From Haloferax massiliensis (lineage in GTDB: Archaea > Halobacteriota > Halobacteria > Halobacteriales > Haloferacaceae): a stretch of DNA of 64,000 nt. The notes beneath the pieces are model-generated. The model was not told the origin of the DNA. It did no database searches and saw only the letters and a list, made by a program, of their open reading frames with translations. Below are positions 1 to 7,444 of the stretch, in pieces. A program made the translations under genes and the position numbers. The first letter of the stretch is position 1; the number at the start of each line of letters is the position of its first letter. The DNA lies in NCBI RefSeq assembly GCF_001368915.1, contig NZ_CSTE01000002.1, positions 1,793,612 to 1,857,611 on the forward strand. Reading direction: 5' to 3'.

Positions 1-316
1 CGGCGGCGAACGCTTCGCTGACCACGTCCTCGGAGTCGAGTCGGGTGAACAGAATCACCGGCGGCGGGTTCGGCGACTCGCGGACGCTGAGCAGGGTGTC
101 GAGGCCGGCGGTGCCGTCGAACTCGAACTCGGTGACGATACAGTCGAACGGCGATTCGGCGTGCGCCTCAAGCGCCGCCGTCGGGTCGGCGACCGCCGCG
201 ACGTCGAGGTTGTCGCAGTCGTCGAGCGCCGCTACCGTGTCCGCGACGGCCTCGGTGTCGTCGACGATGAGGACCCGAACCGGACCCTCAGCGCGGGTGA
301 CGGGACCGAGAGACAT
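1..316 (-). CDS. Response-regulator receiver-domain protein (3' part outside window)
   Basis: Reading leftward from an ATG at 316, the frame is open to the window edge (105 codons). The start of a CheY-like receiver domain is clear: a hydrophobic beta strand followed by the acidic pair VLIVDD near residues 15-20, then FDCIVTEFEFDGTAG near residues 57-71, where the phospho-acceptor Asp normally sits, and VILFTR, the fourth strand. The acceptor position reads Glu (TEFEF) and the usual following Pro is missing, so the domain may be locked or phosphorylation-independent. What follows the receiver (PAS, histidine kinase or HTH) lies outside the window. It diverges from the radical SAM gene across an AT-rich gap around 325-350. 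Confidence 0.8.
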   Translation of the reverse strand, partial: MSLGPVTRAEGPVRVLIVDDTEAVADTVAALDDCDNLDVAAVADPTAALEAHAESPFDCIVTEFEFDGTAGLDTLLSVRESPNPPPVILFTRLDSEDVVSEAFAA

Positions 317-423
317 GGCGTACTGTCAGACACATACAACAATAACCGTACCGGCGAGCGGGAGGAGCTCCGGACGAAGTCGGACGCCTTTTGGCGATGC
401 GCCAAGTACAGTTCCGTAATCGA

Positions 424-1419
424 ATGATCTCGAAGGGATGCGAGCAGTGCGCCATGGGCGGGAAGATGGTGCTGTTCGTCTACGGGTACTGCGACCAGCG
501 CGATTGTTTCTACTGCCCGCTCGGCGAGAATCGCAAGAACGTCACCGACGTGTACGCCAACGAGCGGAAAGTCGAGTCCGACGCGGACGTCATCGAGGAG
601 GCGAAACGCATGGACGCGCTCGGGTCGTCCATCACCGGCGGCGAGCCGCAGGAGGCGCTCGACAAGACCTGCCGTTACATCTCGCTTCTCAAAGACGAGT
701 TCGGCGAGGACCACCACATCCACCTCTATACGGGTATCACGGGCGGGCGCGAGAACATGCGCCGCCTCGCCGAGGCCGGCCTCGACGAGATTCGCTTCCA
801 CCCGCCGCTCGAACTCTGGGGTGACATGCACGGCACCGAGTGGGAGGACATCCTCTACATCGCCCGCGAGGAGGGCCTCACCCCGGCGTTCGAGATTCCG
901 GGCATCCGCGCGGAGCGGGAGTTCCTCGACTTCCTCGACGAGGGGGCCGCCGAGTTCTGCAACATCAACGAGTTCGAGATGTCCGACGGCAACTACCGCC
1001 GGATGCAGGAGAAGGGCTACGAACTGCAGGACGGCCACATGTCGGCGGTCGACGGCTCGAAGGAGGCCATCCTCGACGAGATGGGCGACCACGAGCGCGT
1101 CTACTTCTGTACCTCCGTGTTCAAGGACGCCGCCCAGCACAGAAACCGCCTGAAGCGCATGGCTCGCAACCTCCGCCGGCCCTTCGACGAGGTGACCGAC
1201 GACGGCACGCTCGTCTACGGGAAGACCTACACCCCCGCCGAGCGCTTCATCGAACTCGGCGTCCCCGACGAGTTCTACAGCATCAAGTCGAACCACGTCG
1301 AGGTCGCGTGGTGGCTCCTCGAAGAGATGATCGAAGACGGCGACGTCGACGACGGCGAAATCGTCGAGCAGTACCCGACCTACGACGGTACCGTGGTCGA
1401 GCGGACGCCGTTAGCCTGA
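424..1419 (+). CDS. Radical SAM domain protein, function unknown
   Basis: A protein of about 331 residues of the archaeal radical SAM group related to pyruvate-formate-lyase activating enzymes. The cluster motif is YGYCDQRDCFYC near the N-terminus, preceded by a CEQC pair; SITGGEP and HLYTGITG are the SAM-binding glycine segment and a core strand. The cysteine spacing is C-x4-C-x2-C, one residue longer than the canonical C-x3-C-x2-C. I chose the ATG at 424 because the protein then begins MISKGCEQC, as archaeal relatives do; an in-frame ATG at 397 and a TTG at 391 are upstream. The substrate is unknown and there is no operon partner. The last codons and the downstream T-tract are duplicated 99 bp further on. 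Confidence 0.85.
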   Translation: MISKGCEQCAMGGKMVLFVYGYCDQRDCFYCPLGENRKNVTDVYANERKVESDADVIEEAKRMDALGSSITGGEPQEALDKTCRYISLLKDEFGEDHHIHLYTGITGGRENMRRLAEAGLDEIRFHPPLELWGDMHGTEWEDILYIAREEGLTPAFEIPGIRAEREFLDFLDEGAAEFCNINEFEMSDGNYRRMQEKGYELQDGHMSAVDGSKEAILDEMGDHERVYFCTSVFKDAAQHRNRLKRMARNLRRPFDEVTDDGTLVYGKTYTPAERFIELGVPDEFYSIKSNHVEVAWWLLEEMIEDGDVDDGEIVEQYPTYDGTVVERTPLA

Positions 1420-1532
1420 GTACCGGCGTTTTTGGTCCAGATTTTTGCGGAGTGAGCGAATGCGAACTCCGGAAAAAGGTGGGATGGAACCGTGGTCGAG
1501 CGGACGCCGTTAGCCTGAGTACCGGCGTTTTT
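1390..1532. repeat. Perfect 44-bp direct repeat spanning a gene end and T-tract
   Basis: The 44 bases at 1390-1433 recur without mismatch at 1489-1532 (offset 99 bp). Each copy has the last codons and stop of the radical SAM gene followed by a run of five T, the typical archaeal termination signal. The second copy is non-coding on the + strand. This looks like a short tandem duplication whose intervening part has diverged, leaving a duplicated terminator between convergent genes. Confidence 0.9.
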
Positions 1533-1554
1533 CGTTCGGGGTTTTGCGCGACCG

Positions 1555-2241
1555 TCACGACCGATAGCGGCGGTTCGGTGTCCGGGTTCTCGCGAGCGCG
1601 ACGAACAGACTCGGCGTGAGCGCCGCGACCACGGCCGCGGCAGTCGTCGGCCCGAGGGGGAGACGCATTGCGACGCCGATGCCCGCGACCGCGACGCCGA
1701 CGAACACGCCCGCGGCGACGCCGGCGCGCTGTTGGCGATGGGTCGGTCGAAAGCCGCGGGCGTCGGCGTAGAGCGCCCCCGAGAGCCCGAGGACGAATCC
1801 GAGAAGCGCGCTCGTCGTCCCGAGGCGCGGGGCGAGCGCGAGGAACGCCGCGCCGACGACCGCACAGCAGGCGAGCGACGCGACCGGTGAAAGCGGGTTC
1901 ACGCCCGCGCCGAAGCGGACCGCGTAGGCGACGGGGGGAAGCGACACCACGACGGCGGCGAAAAGCCCGTCGAGCGGTTCGACCGTCGCGCGTTCGAGGA
2001 CGGCGGTCGCCGCGGTCAGGAGTCCGATGGCCGCGCCGAGGCCGAGGACGACTCGGGGTGGCAACGCCTCCGAGGGGTCGTCCGACCGGAGGACGCCGAA
2101 GGCGGCGAAGGGGTAACAGACGACGGCGCCGAAGAGAAGCGGGCGAAACAGCGCCCCCGAGAGGACCGCCGCGGAGACGGTCGCAGAGAGGCCGAGGAAG
2201 ACGCCGATGAGGAGCGCGAACTCGGGGACGCGTTCTGCCAT
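1555..2241 (-). CDS. Multi-pass membrane protein of unknown function
   Basis: A protein of 228 residues made almost entirely of hydrophobic segments, about six or seven by eye, with short polar loops and an Arg-rich C-terminal tail. ATG start at 2241. I recognise no motif or family. It is convergent with the radical SAM gene, with the duplicated T-tract between them, and divergent from the TRAM-domain gene at 2332. Codon use is normal for this genome. It may be an integral membrane protein of the kind found only in haloarchaea; transport or structural roles cannot be told apart from sequence alone. Confidence 0.7.
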   Translation of the reverse strand: MAERVPEFALLIGVFLGLSATVSAAVLSGALFRPLLFGAVVCYPFAAFGVLRSDDPSEALPPRVVLGLGAAIGLLTAATAVLERATVEPLDGLFAAVVVSLPPVAYAVRFGAGVNPLSPVASLACCAVVGAAFLALAPRLGTTSALLGFVLGLSGALYADARGFRPTHRQQRAGVAAGVFVGVAVAGIGVAMRLPLGPTTAAAVVAALTPSLFVALARTRTPNRRYRS

Positions 2242-2331
2242 ACCGCGGAGTTCGAGCGCGCGACGGAAAGCGTTTCGGCGGCCGGCGGGCTACCCGCAAG
2301 CGTTTAGAGTGCCCCTAGTGTACCTCCCCGC

Positions 2332-2796
2332 ATGTCCGACTGTCCACTCGCGGACGACTGCCCGAGCTTCTCAGAACGAATCGCGGGCATGGGGTGTCAG
2401 TACTACAGCGACCGGGGCGGGGCGGAGTGGTGCGACCACTACGAACGGCCCATCTCCGAGCTCAAACAACAGCCGGTCAAGCCGGGCGAGGAGGTCATCG
2501 TCACCGTCGAGGACATCCACGAGAGCGGTGCCGGCGTCGGTCGGACCGAAGACGGTTTCATCGTCTTCGTCGACGGGCTCCTGCCTGACGCGCGCGCCGT
2601 CGTCCGAATCGACCAGGTGAAAGGGAGCCATGCCCGCGCGAAGAAGATCGTCGAGCGCCTGCCGATGGACCCCGACGCCGAGGATATCGAATCGGGTGAA
2701 ACCGCGGACGCCGACGCCGAATCGACGGGGAGCGGTCGCGACGGCCCGAAGCGCCCCGAGGCGCTCGGGAGCCGAGACAACTTCTGGGGCGAGTAA
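2332..2796 (+). CDS. TRAM-domain protein with N-terminal Cys motif
   Basis: A protein of 154 residues. Residues 1-40 have clustered cysteines (CPLADDC, then GMGCQYY and WCDHY), suggesting a small metal site. Residues about 47-105 form a TRAM beta-barrel (GEEVIVTVEDIHESGAGVGR, then IVFVDGLLPDARAVVRI), the predicted RNA-binding fold also found in tRNA-modifying enzymes. The tail is acidic and low-complexity. Small TRAM proteins are abundant in euryarchaea and some act as RNA chaperones; a role in binding tRNA or mRNA is inferred. ATG start at 2332, just after an AT-richer stretch. No catalytic domain is attached, so it is not a MiaB- or TrmA-type enzyme. Confidence 0.85.
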   Translation: MSDCPLADDCPSFSERIAGMGCQYYSDRGGAEWCDHYERPISELKQQPVKPGEEVIVTVEDIHESGAGVGRTEDGFIVFVDGLLPDARAVVRIDQVKGSHARAKKIVERLPMDPDAEDIESGETADADAESTGSGRDGPKRPEALGSRDNFWGE

Positions 2797-2838
2797 CGCC
2801 GAGTCGTCGGCGGCGTCCCGTGGACAGTCAGCCTGCTG

Positions 2839-2849
2839 TATCTTTTTTC
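2839..2849 (+). promoter_or_regulatory. Probable TATA box of the Tfx-type gene
   Basis: The AT-rich TATCTTTTTTC sits 24-34 nt before the ATG at 2873. That is the spacing expected for an archaeal TATA box serving a leaderless or nearly leaderless transcript. Confidence 0.5.
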
Positions 2850-2872
2850 ACCCCCGAGACCTACCCCGAGGT

Positions 2873-3367
2873 ATGAGCGACGCCGGACGCGACGACGAGA
2901 CGGTCCCCGACGTAGACCAACTCCTCGACAGGGCGGGATTCGACCCGGAAACGAGCGTGCTCACCCGGAGGCAGGCGGAGGTGCTCGCGCTGCGCGAGCG
3001 GGGGGTCCGACAGTCGACCATCGCCGACTTCCTCGGCACCTCGCGTGCGAACGTCTCCAGCATCGAGGCCAGCGCCCGCGCCAACGTCGAGAAGGCCCGC
3101 GAGACGGTGACGTTCGTCGACGCGCTCACCGCGCCTGTCCGCGTCGAGGTCCCCGCCGGGAGCGACCTCTACGACGTGCCCAAGCAGGTGTACGACGCCT
3201 GCGACGAGGCGGGCGTGAAGGTGAACCAGACCGCGCCGGACCTGATGAAAATCGTCTCTGACGCCGCCGGCGACGCGGTGGAGGGACGAGAAATCAAAGA
3301 ACAGCTCTTCGTCGGCGTCACGAGCGACGGGCGCGTCCGGGTCCGCCGGCACGCCGACGGCGTCTGA
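2873..3367 (+). CDS. Tfx family DNA-binding protein
   Basis: A protein of 164 residues. Residues about 23-75 form a LuxR/sigma-like helix-turn-helix: LTRRQAEVLALRERGVRQ, then IADFLGTSRANVSSIE. The C-terminal half (FVDALTAPVRVEVPAGSDL onward) matches the archaeal Tfx layout, named for the Methanothermobacter regulator of the fmdE (molybdenum formylmethanofuran dehydrogenase) operon. In haloarchaea the target is unknown. ATG 2873 was chosen because it follows a TATA-like box at the right spacing; the open frame extends upstream only with non-haloarchaeal composition. It is a single gene, with the SDR gene downstream on the same strand after a 121-nt gap. Confidence 0.85.
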   Translation: MSDAGRDDETVPDVDQLLDRAGFDPETSVLTRRQAEVLALRERGVRQSTIADFLGTSRANVSSIEASARANVEKARETVTFVDALTAPVRVEVPAGSDLYDVPKQVYDACDEAGVKVNQTAPDLMKIVSDAAGDAVEGREIKEQLFVGVTSDGRVRVRRHADGV

Positions 3368-3488
3368 GCCGCGCCCGAGGAGCGCGGCGTCCGTCCCGCC
3401 TGTCGCGTCTCCGAGCCCAGCGGCTCGGTTCACCACACGTCGTGCCGCGAGGCCCACGCTTTTGCTCGCGGCGGCCGTCGCCTCTCGC

Positions 3489-4274
3489 ATGGAACTCGGA
3501 CTCGACGGCGACACGGTCGTCGTCACGGCGAGTTCGGCCGGCCTCGGGCGCGCGAGCGCCGAAGCGCTGGCCGACGAAGGAGCGAACGTCGTCGTCTGCG
3601 GGCGCGACTCAGAGCGCCTCGCGGCGACCGAATCGGAACTGGGCGACCTCGACGGCGACGTGCTCGGCGTCGAGACGGACATCACGAGCAAGCACGACGT
3701 CGAGGCGCTGGTCGAGGCGGCCGTCGAGGAGTTCGGCGGCGTCGACCACGTCGTCACCTCGGCCGGCGGCGTGCCGCCGGGCGGGTTCGCCGACCTGACC
3801 GAACAGGAGTGGTACGGCGCGTTCGACATGCTCGTCATGAGCGCCGTCTGGACCGTGCGGGCGGCGCGACCGCACCTCGAAGCGAGCGACGCGGGCACGA
3901 TTACCTGCATCACCTCCACGTCGGTCAGGGAGGTCATCGACGACCTCATCCTCTCGAACGCGGTCCGCCGCGGCGTCATCGGCCTCGTGAAGTCGCTGTC
4001 GCGCGAACTCGCGCCGGGCGTGCGGGTGAACGCGGTGCTGCCGGGCGCGCACGAGACGAGCCGCATCGAGGAACTGGTGGAGGCGGCCGTCGAGCGCGGC
4101 GACCACGACACCTACGAGGAGGGACTGAACTCGTGGTCCGACGGGATTCCGCTGGGCCGCGTCGGCGACCCGCGCGAACTCGGCGACGTGGTCGCGTTCC
4201 TCGCCAGCGACCGCGCGAGTTTCGTCAGCGGAGCGTGCGTTCCGGTCGACGGCGGGCGACTGCGGAGCGCCTGA
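3489..4274 (+). CDS. Atypical short-chain dehydrogenase/reductase (SDR) family protein
   Basis: A Rossmann-fold SDR of 261 residues. The nucleotide-binding loop reads TASSAGLG (residues 13-20) instead of TGxxxGxG, and VTSAGG stands in for NNAG. The catalytic serine region ITSTS is present, but the YxxxK motif is replaced: the aligned segment reads LILSNAVRRG, so Tyr becomes Leu and Lys becomes Asn. This fits the beta-ketoacyl-reductase-like SDR subgroup described as lacking the classical tetrad (cd05344-type). The C-terminal LASDRASFVSGACVPVDGG is standard SDR. ATG 3489 is chosen over an upstream TTG. Whether it is still a dehydrogenase is open. Convergent with the membrane protein at 4285. 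Confidence 0.85.
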   Translation: MELGLDGDTVVVTASSAGLGRASAEALADEGANVVVCGRDSERLAATESELGDLDGDVLGVETDITSKHDVEALVEAAVEEFGGVDHVVTSAGGVPPGGFADLTEQEWYGAFDMLVMSAVWTVRAARPHLEASDAGTITCITSTSVREVIDDLILSNAVRRGVIGLVKSLSRELAPGVRVNAVLPGAHETSRIEELVEAAVERGDHDTYEEGLNSWSDGIPLGRVGDPRELGDVVAFLASDRASFVSGACVPVDGGRLRSA

Positions 4275-4284
4275 GCCCCGCCGG

Positions 4285-4932
4285 TCACGGCGCGATTTTT
4301 GAGGGGGACACCGACGCCGCCACGTCCCCGTGAACCCGCGACCTGAGCGCGAGGTGCGAGATTCCCACGAGGAGCAGGCCGGCAAAGTACGCGAGAAGCG
4401 CCGCACCGACGAGACCGGCGTTTAGGTCGATGCCGGCGACCGACGGAACGTTGCCGCCGTAACGCTCCCAAGCCACGGGGCGCGTCGAAATCACGGCGAA
4501 ACAGCCGTAGGCCACGACGCCGAGCGCGAGTTGAAACAGGTGCGGAACGTCGGCCAGCGACAGTCGCCCTCCCCTCCCACGCTCGTCGCCGAAGACGCCG
4601 CCGCGGACGCGTTCGTGTCTGAACGGGGAGTCCGACGACCCCGCGAGCGCCGCCTCGATGACCGCGAGGTGCTTCGCCACGAAGAGCATCTGGTTGTGAG
4701 TGAGAATCACCTCGACGAACACGAGACCGATGAGAATCGGGACCATCCCGAGATACACGAGGTGGCCGGCGTAGAGCGCGTAGCCGATGACGGCGGCGAT
4801 GGCGGCCATCAGGCCCTGAATCCGCCTACCCTGTTGGTCGATGAGGTCCTGTTTTTCGCTCTGGAGGCACTCGTACTGCGTCAGTAACTGCTCGACGCGC
4901 TGCCGTCGGTTCGGGAGGTAACGGTCACTCAT
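4285..4932 (-). CDS. Membrane protein with N-terminal coiled coil, unknown function
   Basis: A protein of 215 residues. The first 40 are charged and helical (RRQRVEQLLTQYECLQSEKQ, then DLIDQQGRR), a likely short coiled coil. Two hydrophobic helices follow at about residues 42-60 and 62-82, a charged loop with several Arg and Gly residues comes next, and then two more membrane helices at about 128-148 and 175-195. There is no known motif. The ATG at 4932 is the only good start. It lies between the convergent SDR gene and the guanylyltransferase gene on its own strand, 41 nt away; whether they share a transcript is uncertain. Confidence 0.65.
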   Translation of the reverse strand: MSDRYLPNRRQRVEQLLTQYECLQSEKQDLIDQQGRRIQGLMAAIAAVIGYALYAGHLVYLGMVPILIGLVFVEVILTHNQMLFVAKHLAVIEAALAGSSDSPFRHERVRGGVFGDERGRGGRLSLADVPHLFQLALGVVAYGCFAVISTRPVAWERYGGNVPSVAGIDLNAGLVGAALLAYFAGLLLVGISHLALRSRVHGDVAASVSPSKIAP

Positions 4933-4973
4933 ACTGTCAATCCGGCTGAACTACGCGGAAAAGAACGGTTCGG

Positions 4974-5978
4974 TCAGAACATCTCTTTCCGCTTCAGCCG
5001 CGAGACGACCTCGCGGACTCTCTGCGCTTGTTCCTTCGGCACGACGAGCACGCGGTCGTCCCACGCGACGACCGCGAGGTCGGAGACGCCGACGAGCGAG
5101 ACGTTCGCGCCGTCGGTGGCGACCACGTTGTCCGCGGCGTCGACGAACACCGGGTCGTCGCCGAGCGCGACGTTGCCGTCCCCGTCGGCGTCGACGATGC
5201 GTTCGAGGGCATCCCACGAGCCGAGGTCGTCCCACTCGAAGCCGACCGGGACGACCGCCGCGTCGGCGGCGCGCTCCATCACCGCGTAGTCGACGCTGAC
5301 GGCCTCGACCGCCGCGAAGCCGGCGTCCGTGTCGCCGTCGTCGAGCGCGTCGAGGAGGGGGGAAAGCGGCGAGTCGCGCGCGGCGGAAAACAGCGCCTCG
5401 GGCGTCCACGCGAACATCCCGGCGTTCCAGAGGTAGCCCTCGTCGACGTAGCGGGCGGCCGTCTCGGCGTCCGGTTTCTCGTGGAACGCGGCGAGGTCGC
5501 GGTAGTCGCCGCGGTCCGCGCCGGGTTCGATGTAGCCGTAGCCGGTGTCCGGACGGGTGGGTTCGACGCCGAAGGCGACGAGCGAGCCGGTGTCGGCGGC
5601 GACGCGCGCGCCGCGGGTCATCGCCTCGGCGAAGCCGTCGCCGACGTGGTGGTCGCTCGGGAGGACGACGACGACCGGGTCGTCGTACAGCTCGGCGATT
5701 CGGTGGGTCGCGTAGGCGAGCGCCGGGCCGGTGTCCTTGGCCGCGGGTTCGACCACCACCTCGGCGTCGGGGGCGTGGTCGGGGACGTCGTCGGCGAACG
5801 CGGGGCGCGTCGAGACGACGACGTGGTCGGCGAAGTCGGCGCGGGCGACGGTCTCGGCGAGGAGGGAGCGGTCGCCGCCGAGCGGGAGGAACTGCTTGGG
5901 CCGGTCGCTCCGGCTCGCGGGGTACAGGCGGGTGCCGGTGCCGCCGGCGAGGACGAGCGCGACGAGTGGTCGGTCCAT
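4974..5978 (-). CDS. Mannose-1-phosphate guanylyltransferase
   Basis: A single-domain sugar nucleotidyltransferase of 334 residues. It forms GDP-mannose from mannose-1-phosphate and GTP, the donor for archaeal N-glycans and dolichol-linked mannose. The N-terminal signature is VLAGGTGTRLYPASRSDRPK at residues 9-28; VVVLPSDH is the metal/nucleotide region; FEKP-type and GFEWDDLGSWDALERI segments are typical of ManC rather than of glucose-1-phosphate enzymes. It lacks the C-terminal mannose-6-phosphate isomerase cupin found in bacterial ManC fusions. Start ATG 5978 (MDRPLVALVLAGG) is used; an in-frame extension to 6053 is unlike coding sequence. No other glycosylation gene is adjacent. Confidence 0.9.
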   Translation of the reverse strand: MDRPLVALVLAGGTGTRLYPASRSDRPKQFLPLGGDRSLLAETVARADFADHVVVSTRPAFADDVPDHAPDAEVVVEPAAKDTGPALAYATHRIAELYDDPVVVVLPSDHHVGDGFAEAMTRGARVAADTGSLVAFGVEPTRPDTGYGYIEPGADRGDYRDLAAFHEKPDAETAARYVDEGYLWNAGMFAWTPEALFSAARDSPLSPLLDALDDGDTDAGFAAVEAVSVDYAVMERAADAAVVPVGFEWDDLGSWDALERIVDADGDGNVALGDDPVFVDAADNVVATDGANVSLVGVSDLAVVAWDDRVLVVPKEQAQRVREVVSRLKRKEMF

Positions 5979-6056
5979 ACGTCCCGGTGGCGCTACAGCC
6001 CCAAAACCGTACCACGTCGCCGGCGGCGTCGCCGACCGCGTCGCCGACAGCATCGC

Positions 6057-6338
6057 CTACCACGTCTCGACTATCCCCTCGCGGATGTCCTCGACGCAGC
6101 CCTGGCAGTCGGGGTGGTCGGGGTCGAAACAGGCGGGGCGACCCTTCCGGTCGACGGCGACGGCGCGGCGCTCGGCGTGGCGGCGACAGACGAGTTTCGC
6201 GCGGCCCTCGCCGTCCCGCGGGAGCGAGTGCGCCGGCGACGAGTCGCGGCCGTCCCGATAGGCGCGTTTGACCTCCTCGTAGCGCTTGCCGGCGTTTCGA
6301 GCGGCGCTTCGAATGATGCTTTCGAGGCGGTCGTCCAT
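6057..6338 (-). CDS. Small conserved haloarchaeal protein with Cys/His motif (DUF7091-like)
   Basis: A protein of 93 residues, basic at the N-terminus, with a Cys/His-rich C-terminal half: LVCRRHAERRAV, then CFDPDHPDCQGCVEDI, which could form a zinc knuckle. I associate this pattern with the haloarchaeal family DUF7091, from memory. ATG start at 6338. It ends 78 nt upstream of the guanylyltransferase start on the same strand and might be co-transcribed with it. It is divergent from the rpa3 operon. No function is known. Confidence 0.7.
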   Translation of the reverse strand: MDDRLESIIRSAARNAGKRYEEVKRAYRDGRDSSPAHSLPRDGEGRAKLVCRRHAERRAVAVDRKGRPACFDPDHPDCQGCVEDIREGIVETW

Positions 6339-6440
6339 GGTGTCGAATGCGTCCCCGTGGCTATCAATTCCTCGCTCGGTGCGACGGTTCCGCCGCGCGC
6401 TCGGGCGTGACGTTCACTTTCACTGCGGGGTTTGCAACTT

Positions 6441-6448
6441 TTTATATG
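6441..6448 (+). promoter_or_regulatory. Predicted TATA box of the rpa3 operon
   Basis: TTTATATG in a GC-rich surround. A start about 25 nt downstream would fall at or next to the ATG at 6469, which opens a 15-codon ORF that overlaps rpa3. Confidence 0.6.
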
Positions 6449-6468
6449 AGTACGCATCCAAGCTCAGT

Positions 6469-6516
6469 ATGCCTCCCAATGGAAACCAAGGTGGAGGCGA
6501 GGTAGACCATGACTGA
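6469..6516 (+). CDS. Possible 15-codon leader ORF overlapping rpa3
   Basis: ATG at 6469, stop TGA at 6514-6516, encoding MPPNGNQGGGEVDHD. The last codons overlap the rpa3 start by 8 nt in another frame. The ATG lies where the leaderless transcript should begin, and a GGAGG sequence inside the ORF sits about 11-15 nt before the rpa3 ATG. Initiation at the 5' end followed by re-initiation at rpa3 is plausible. A second short frame (6446-6505) also exists but begins inside the TATA region. Too short to judge by codon bias. Confidence 0.3.
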   Translation: MPPNGNQGGGEVDHD

Positions 6517-7444
6517 TTTGCGAACCCACGCGGCTGAGATAGCCGACCAGTTCTCGGACCATTTAGACGTGTCCGCGGACGAAGTCGAAGAACGTTTAGA
6601 GAGCCTCGTCACCGAGTACCGCGTCCCCGTCGACGAAGCGCGGCGGAGCGTCGTCAACAGTTACCTCGACGAGGCCGGTATCGAGCGCGACGAGCTCGCC
6701 GGCGGCTCCGGCGGGAACGAACAGACCCTGCTCAACGACATCGACCAAGACGAGCAGTGGGTCGACGTGCGCGCGAAGGTCGTCGAACTCTGGGAACCCC
6801 GGAGCGAGTCCGTCGCGCAGGTCGGCCTGCTCGGCGACGACTCCGGGCGGATGAAGTTCATCGCCTTCACCACGTCCGAACTCCCCGAACTCGAAGAGGG
6901 GAAGTCGTACGCGCTCGGCAACGTCGTCACAGACGAGTACCAGGGCAACTTCTCCGTGAAGCTCAACCGGACGACGAGCATCACCGAACTCGACGAGGAG
7001 ATCGAAGTCGGCGACGACTCGACCAGCGTCGAGGGCGCGCTCGTGGACATCCAGTCCGGAAGCGGCCTCATCAAGCGCTGTCCCGAGGAGGGCTGTACGC
7101 GCGTCCTCCAGAACGGGCGCTGTTCCGAACACGGCAGCGTCGAAGGCGAGTTCGACCTCCGCATCAAGGCCGTCGTCGACGACGGCGACGAGGTCCACGA
7201 AGTCATCTTCAACAGGGAGATGACCGAGGAGCTGACCGGTATCGAACTGGACGAGGCGAAGCAGATGGCCATGGACGCCCTCGACACCACCATCGTCGAA
7301 GAGGAGATGCGCGGTGACCTCGTGGGGTTCTACTACCGCGTCACCGGCCCGACGCTGGGTCGGTACGTGCTCGCCAACGAAGTCGAGCGGCTGCGCGAGC
7401 CGGCGGACGCAGAAGAACTGCTCATCAAAGCGAGGTCGATGTAA
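6509..7444 (+). CDS. rpa3: Replication protein A (single-strand DNA-binding), Rpa3-type
   Basis: A protein of 311 residues, the length I recall for H. volcanii Rpa3. It binds single-stranded DNA in replication and repair. Residues about 1-60 are a helical N-terminal domain; an OB fold starts near residue 80 (VDVRAKVVELWEPRSESVAQ) and runs through FIAFTTSELPELEEGKSYA; a Cys/His zinc element, CPEEGC then CSEH, lies near residues 191-208. A second OB-like segment follows. The gene ends one codon before its partner rpap3 (stop TAA directly followed by ATG), so the two are coupled. A GGAGG precedes the start, unusual in this mostly leaderless genome. Confidence 0.92.
   Translation: MTDLRTHAAEIADQFSDHLDVSADEVEERLESLVTEYRVPVDEARRSVVNSYLDEAGIERDELAGGSGGNEQTLLNDIDQDEQWVDVRAKVVELWEPRSESVAQVGLLGDDSGRMKFIAFTTSELPELEEGKSYALGNVVTDEYQGNFSVKLNRTTSITELDEEIEVGDDSTSVEGALVDIQSGSGLIKRCPEEGCTRVLQNGRCSEHGSVEGEFDLRIKAVVDDGDEVHEVIFNREMTEELTGIELDEAKQMAMDALDTTIVEEEMRGDLVGFYYRVTGPTLGRYVLANEVERLREPADAEELLIKARSM

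Noticed and set aside
6446..6505. Alternative 19-codon leader frame before rpa3
   Set aside because: Its ATG lies inside the TATA region and so upstream of the expected transcription start.
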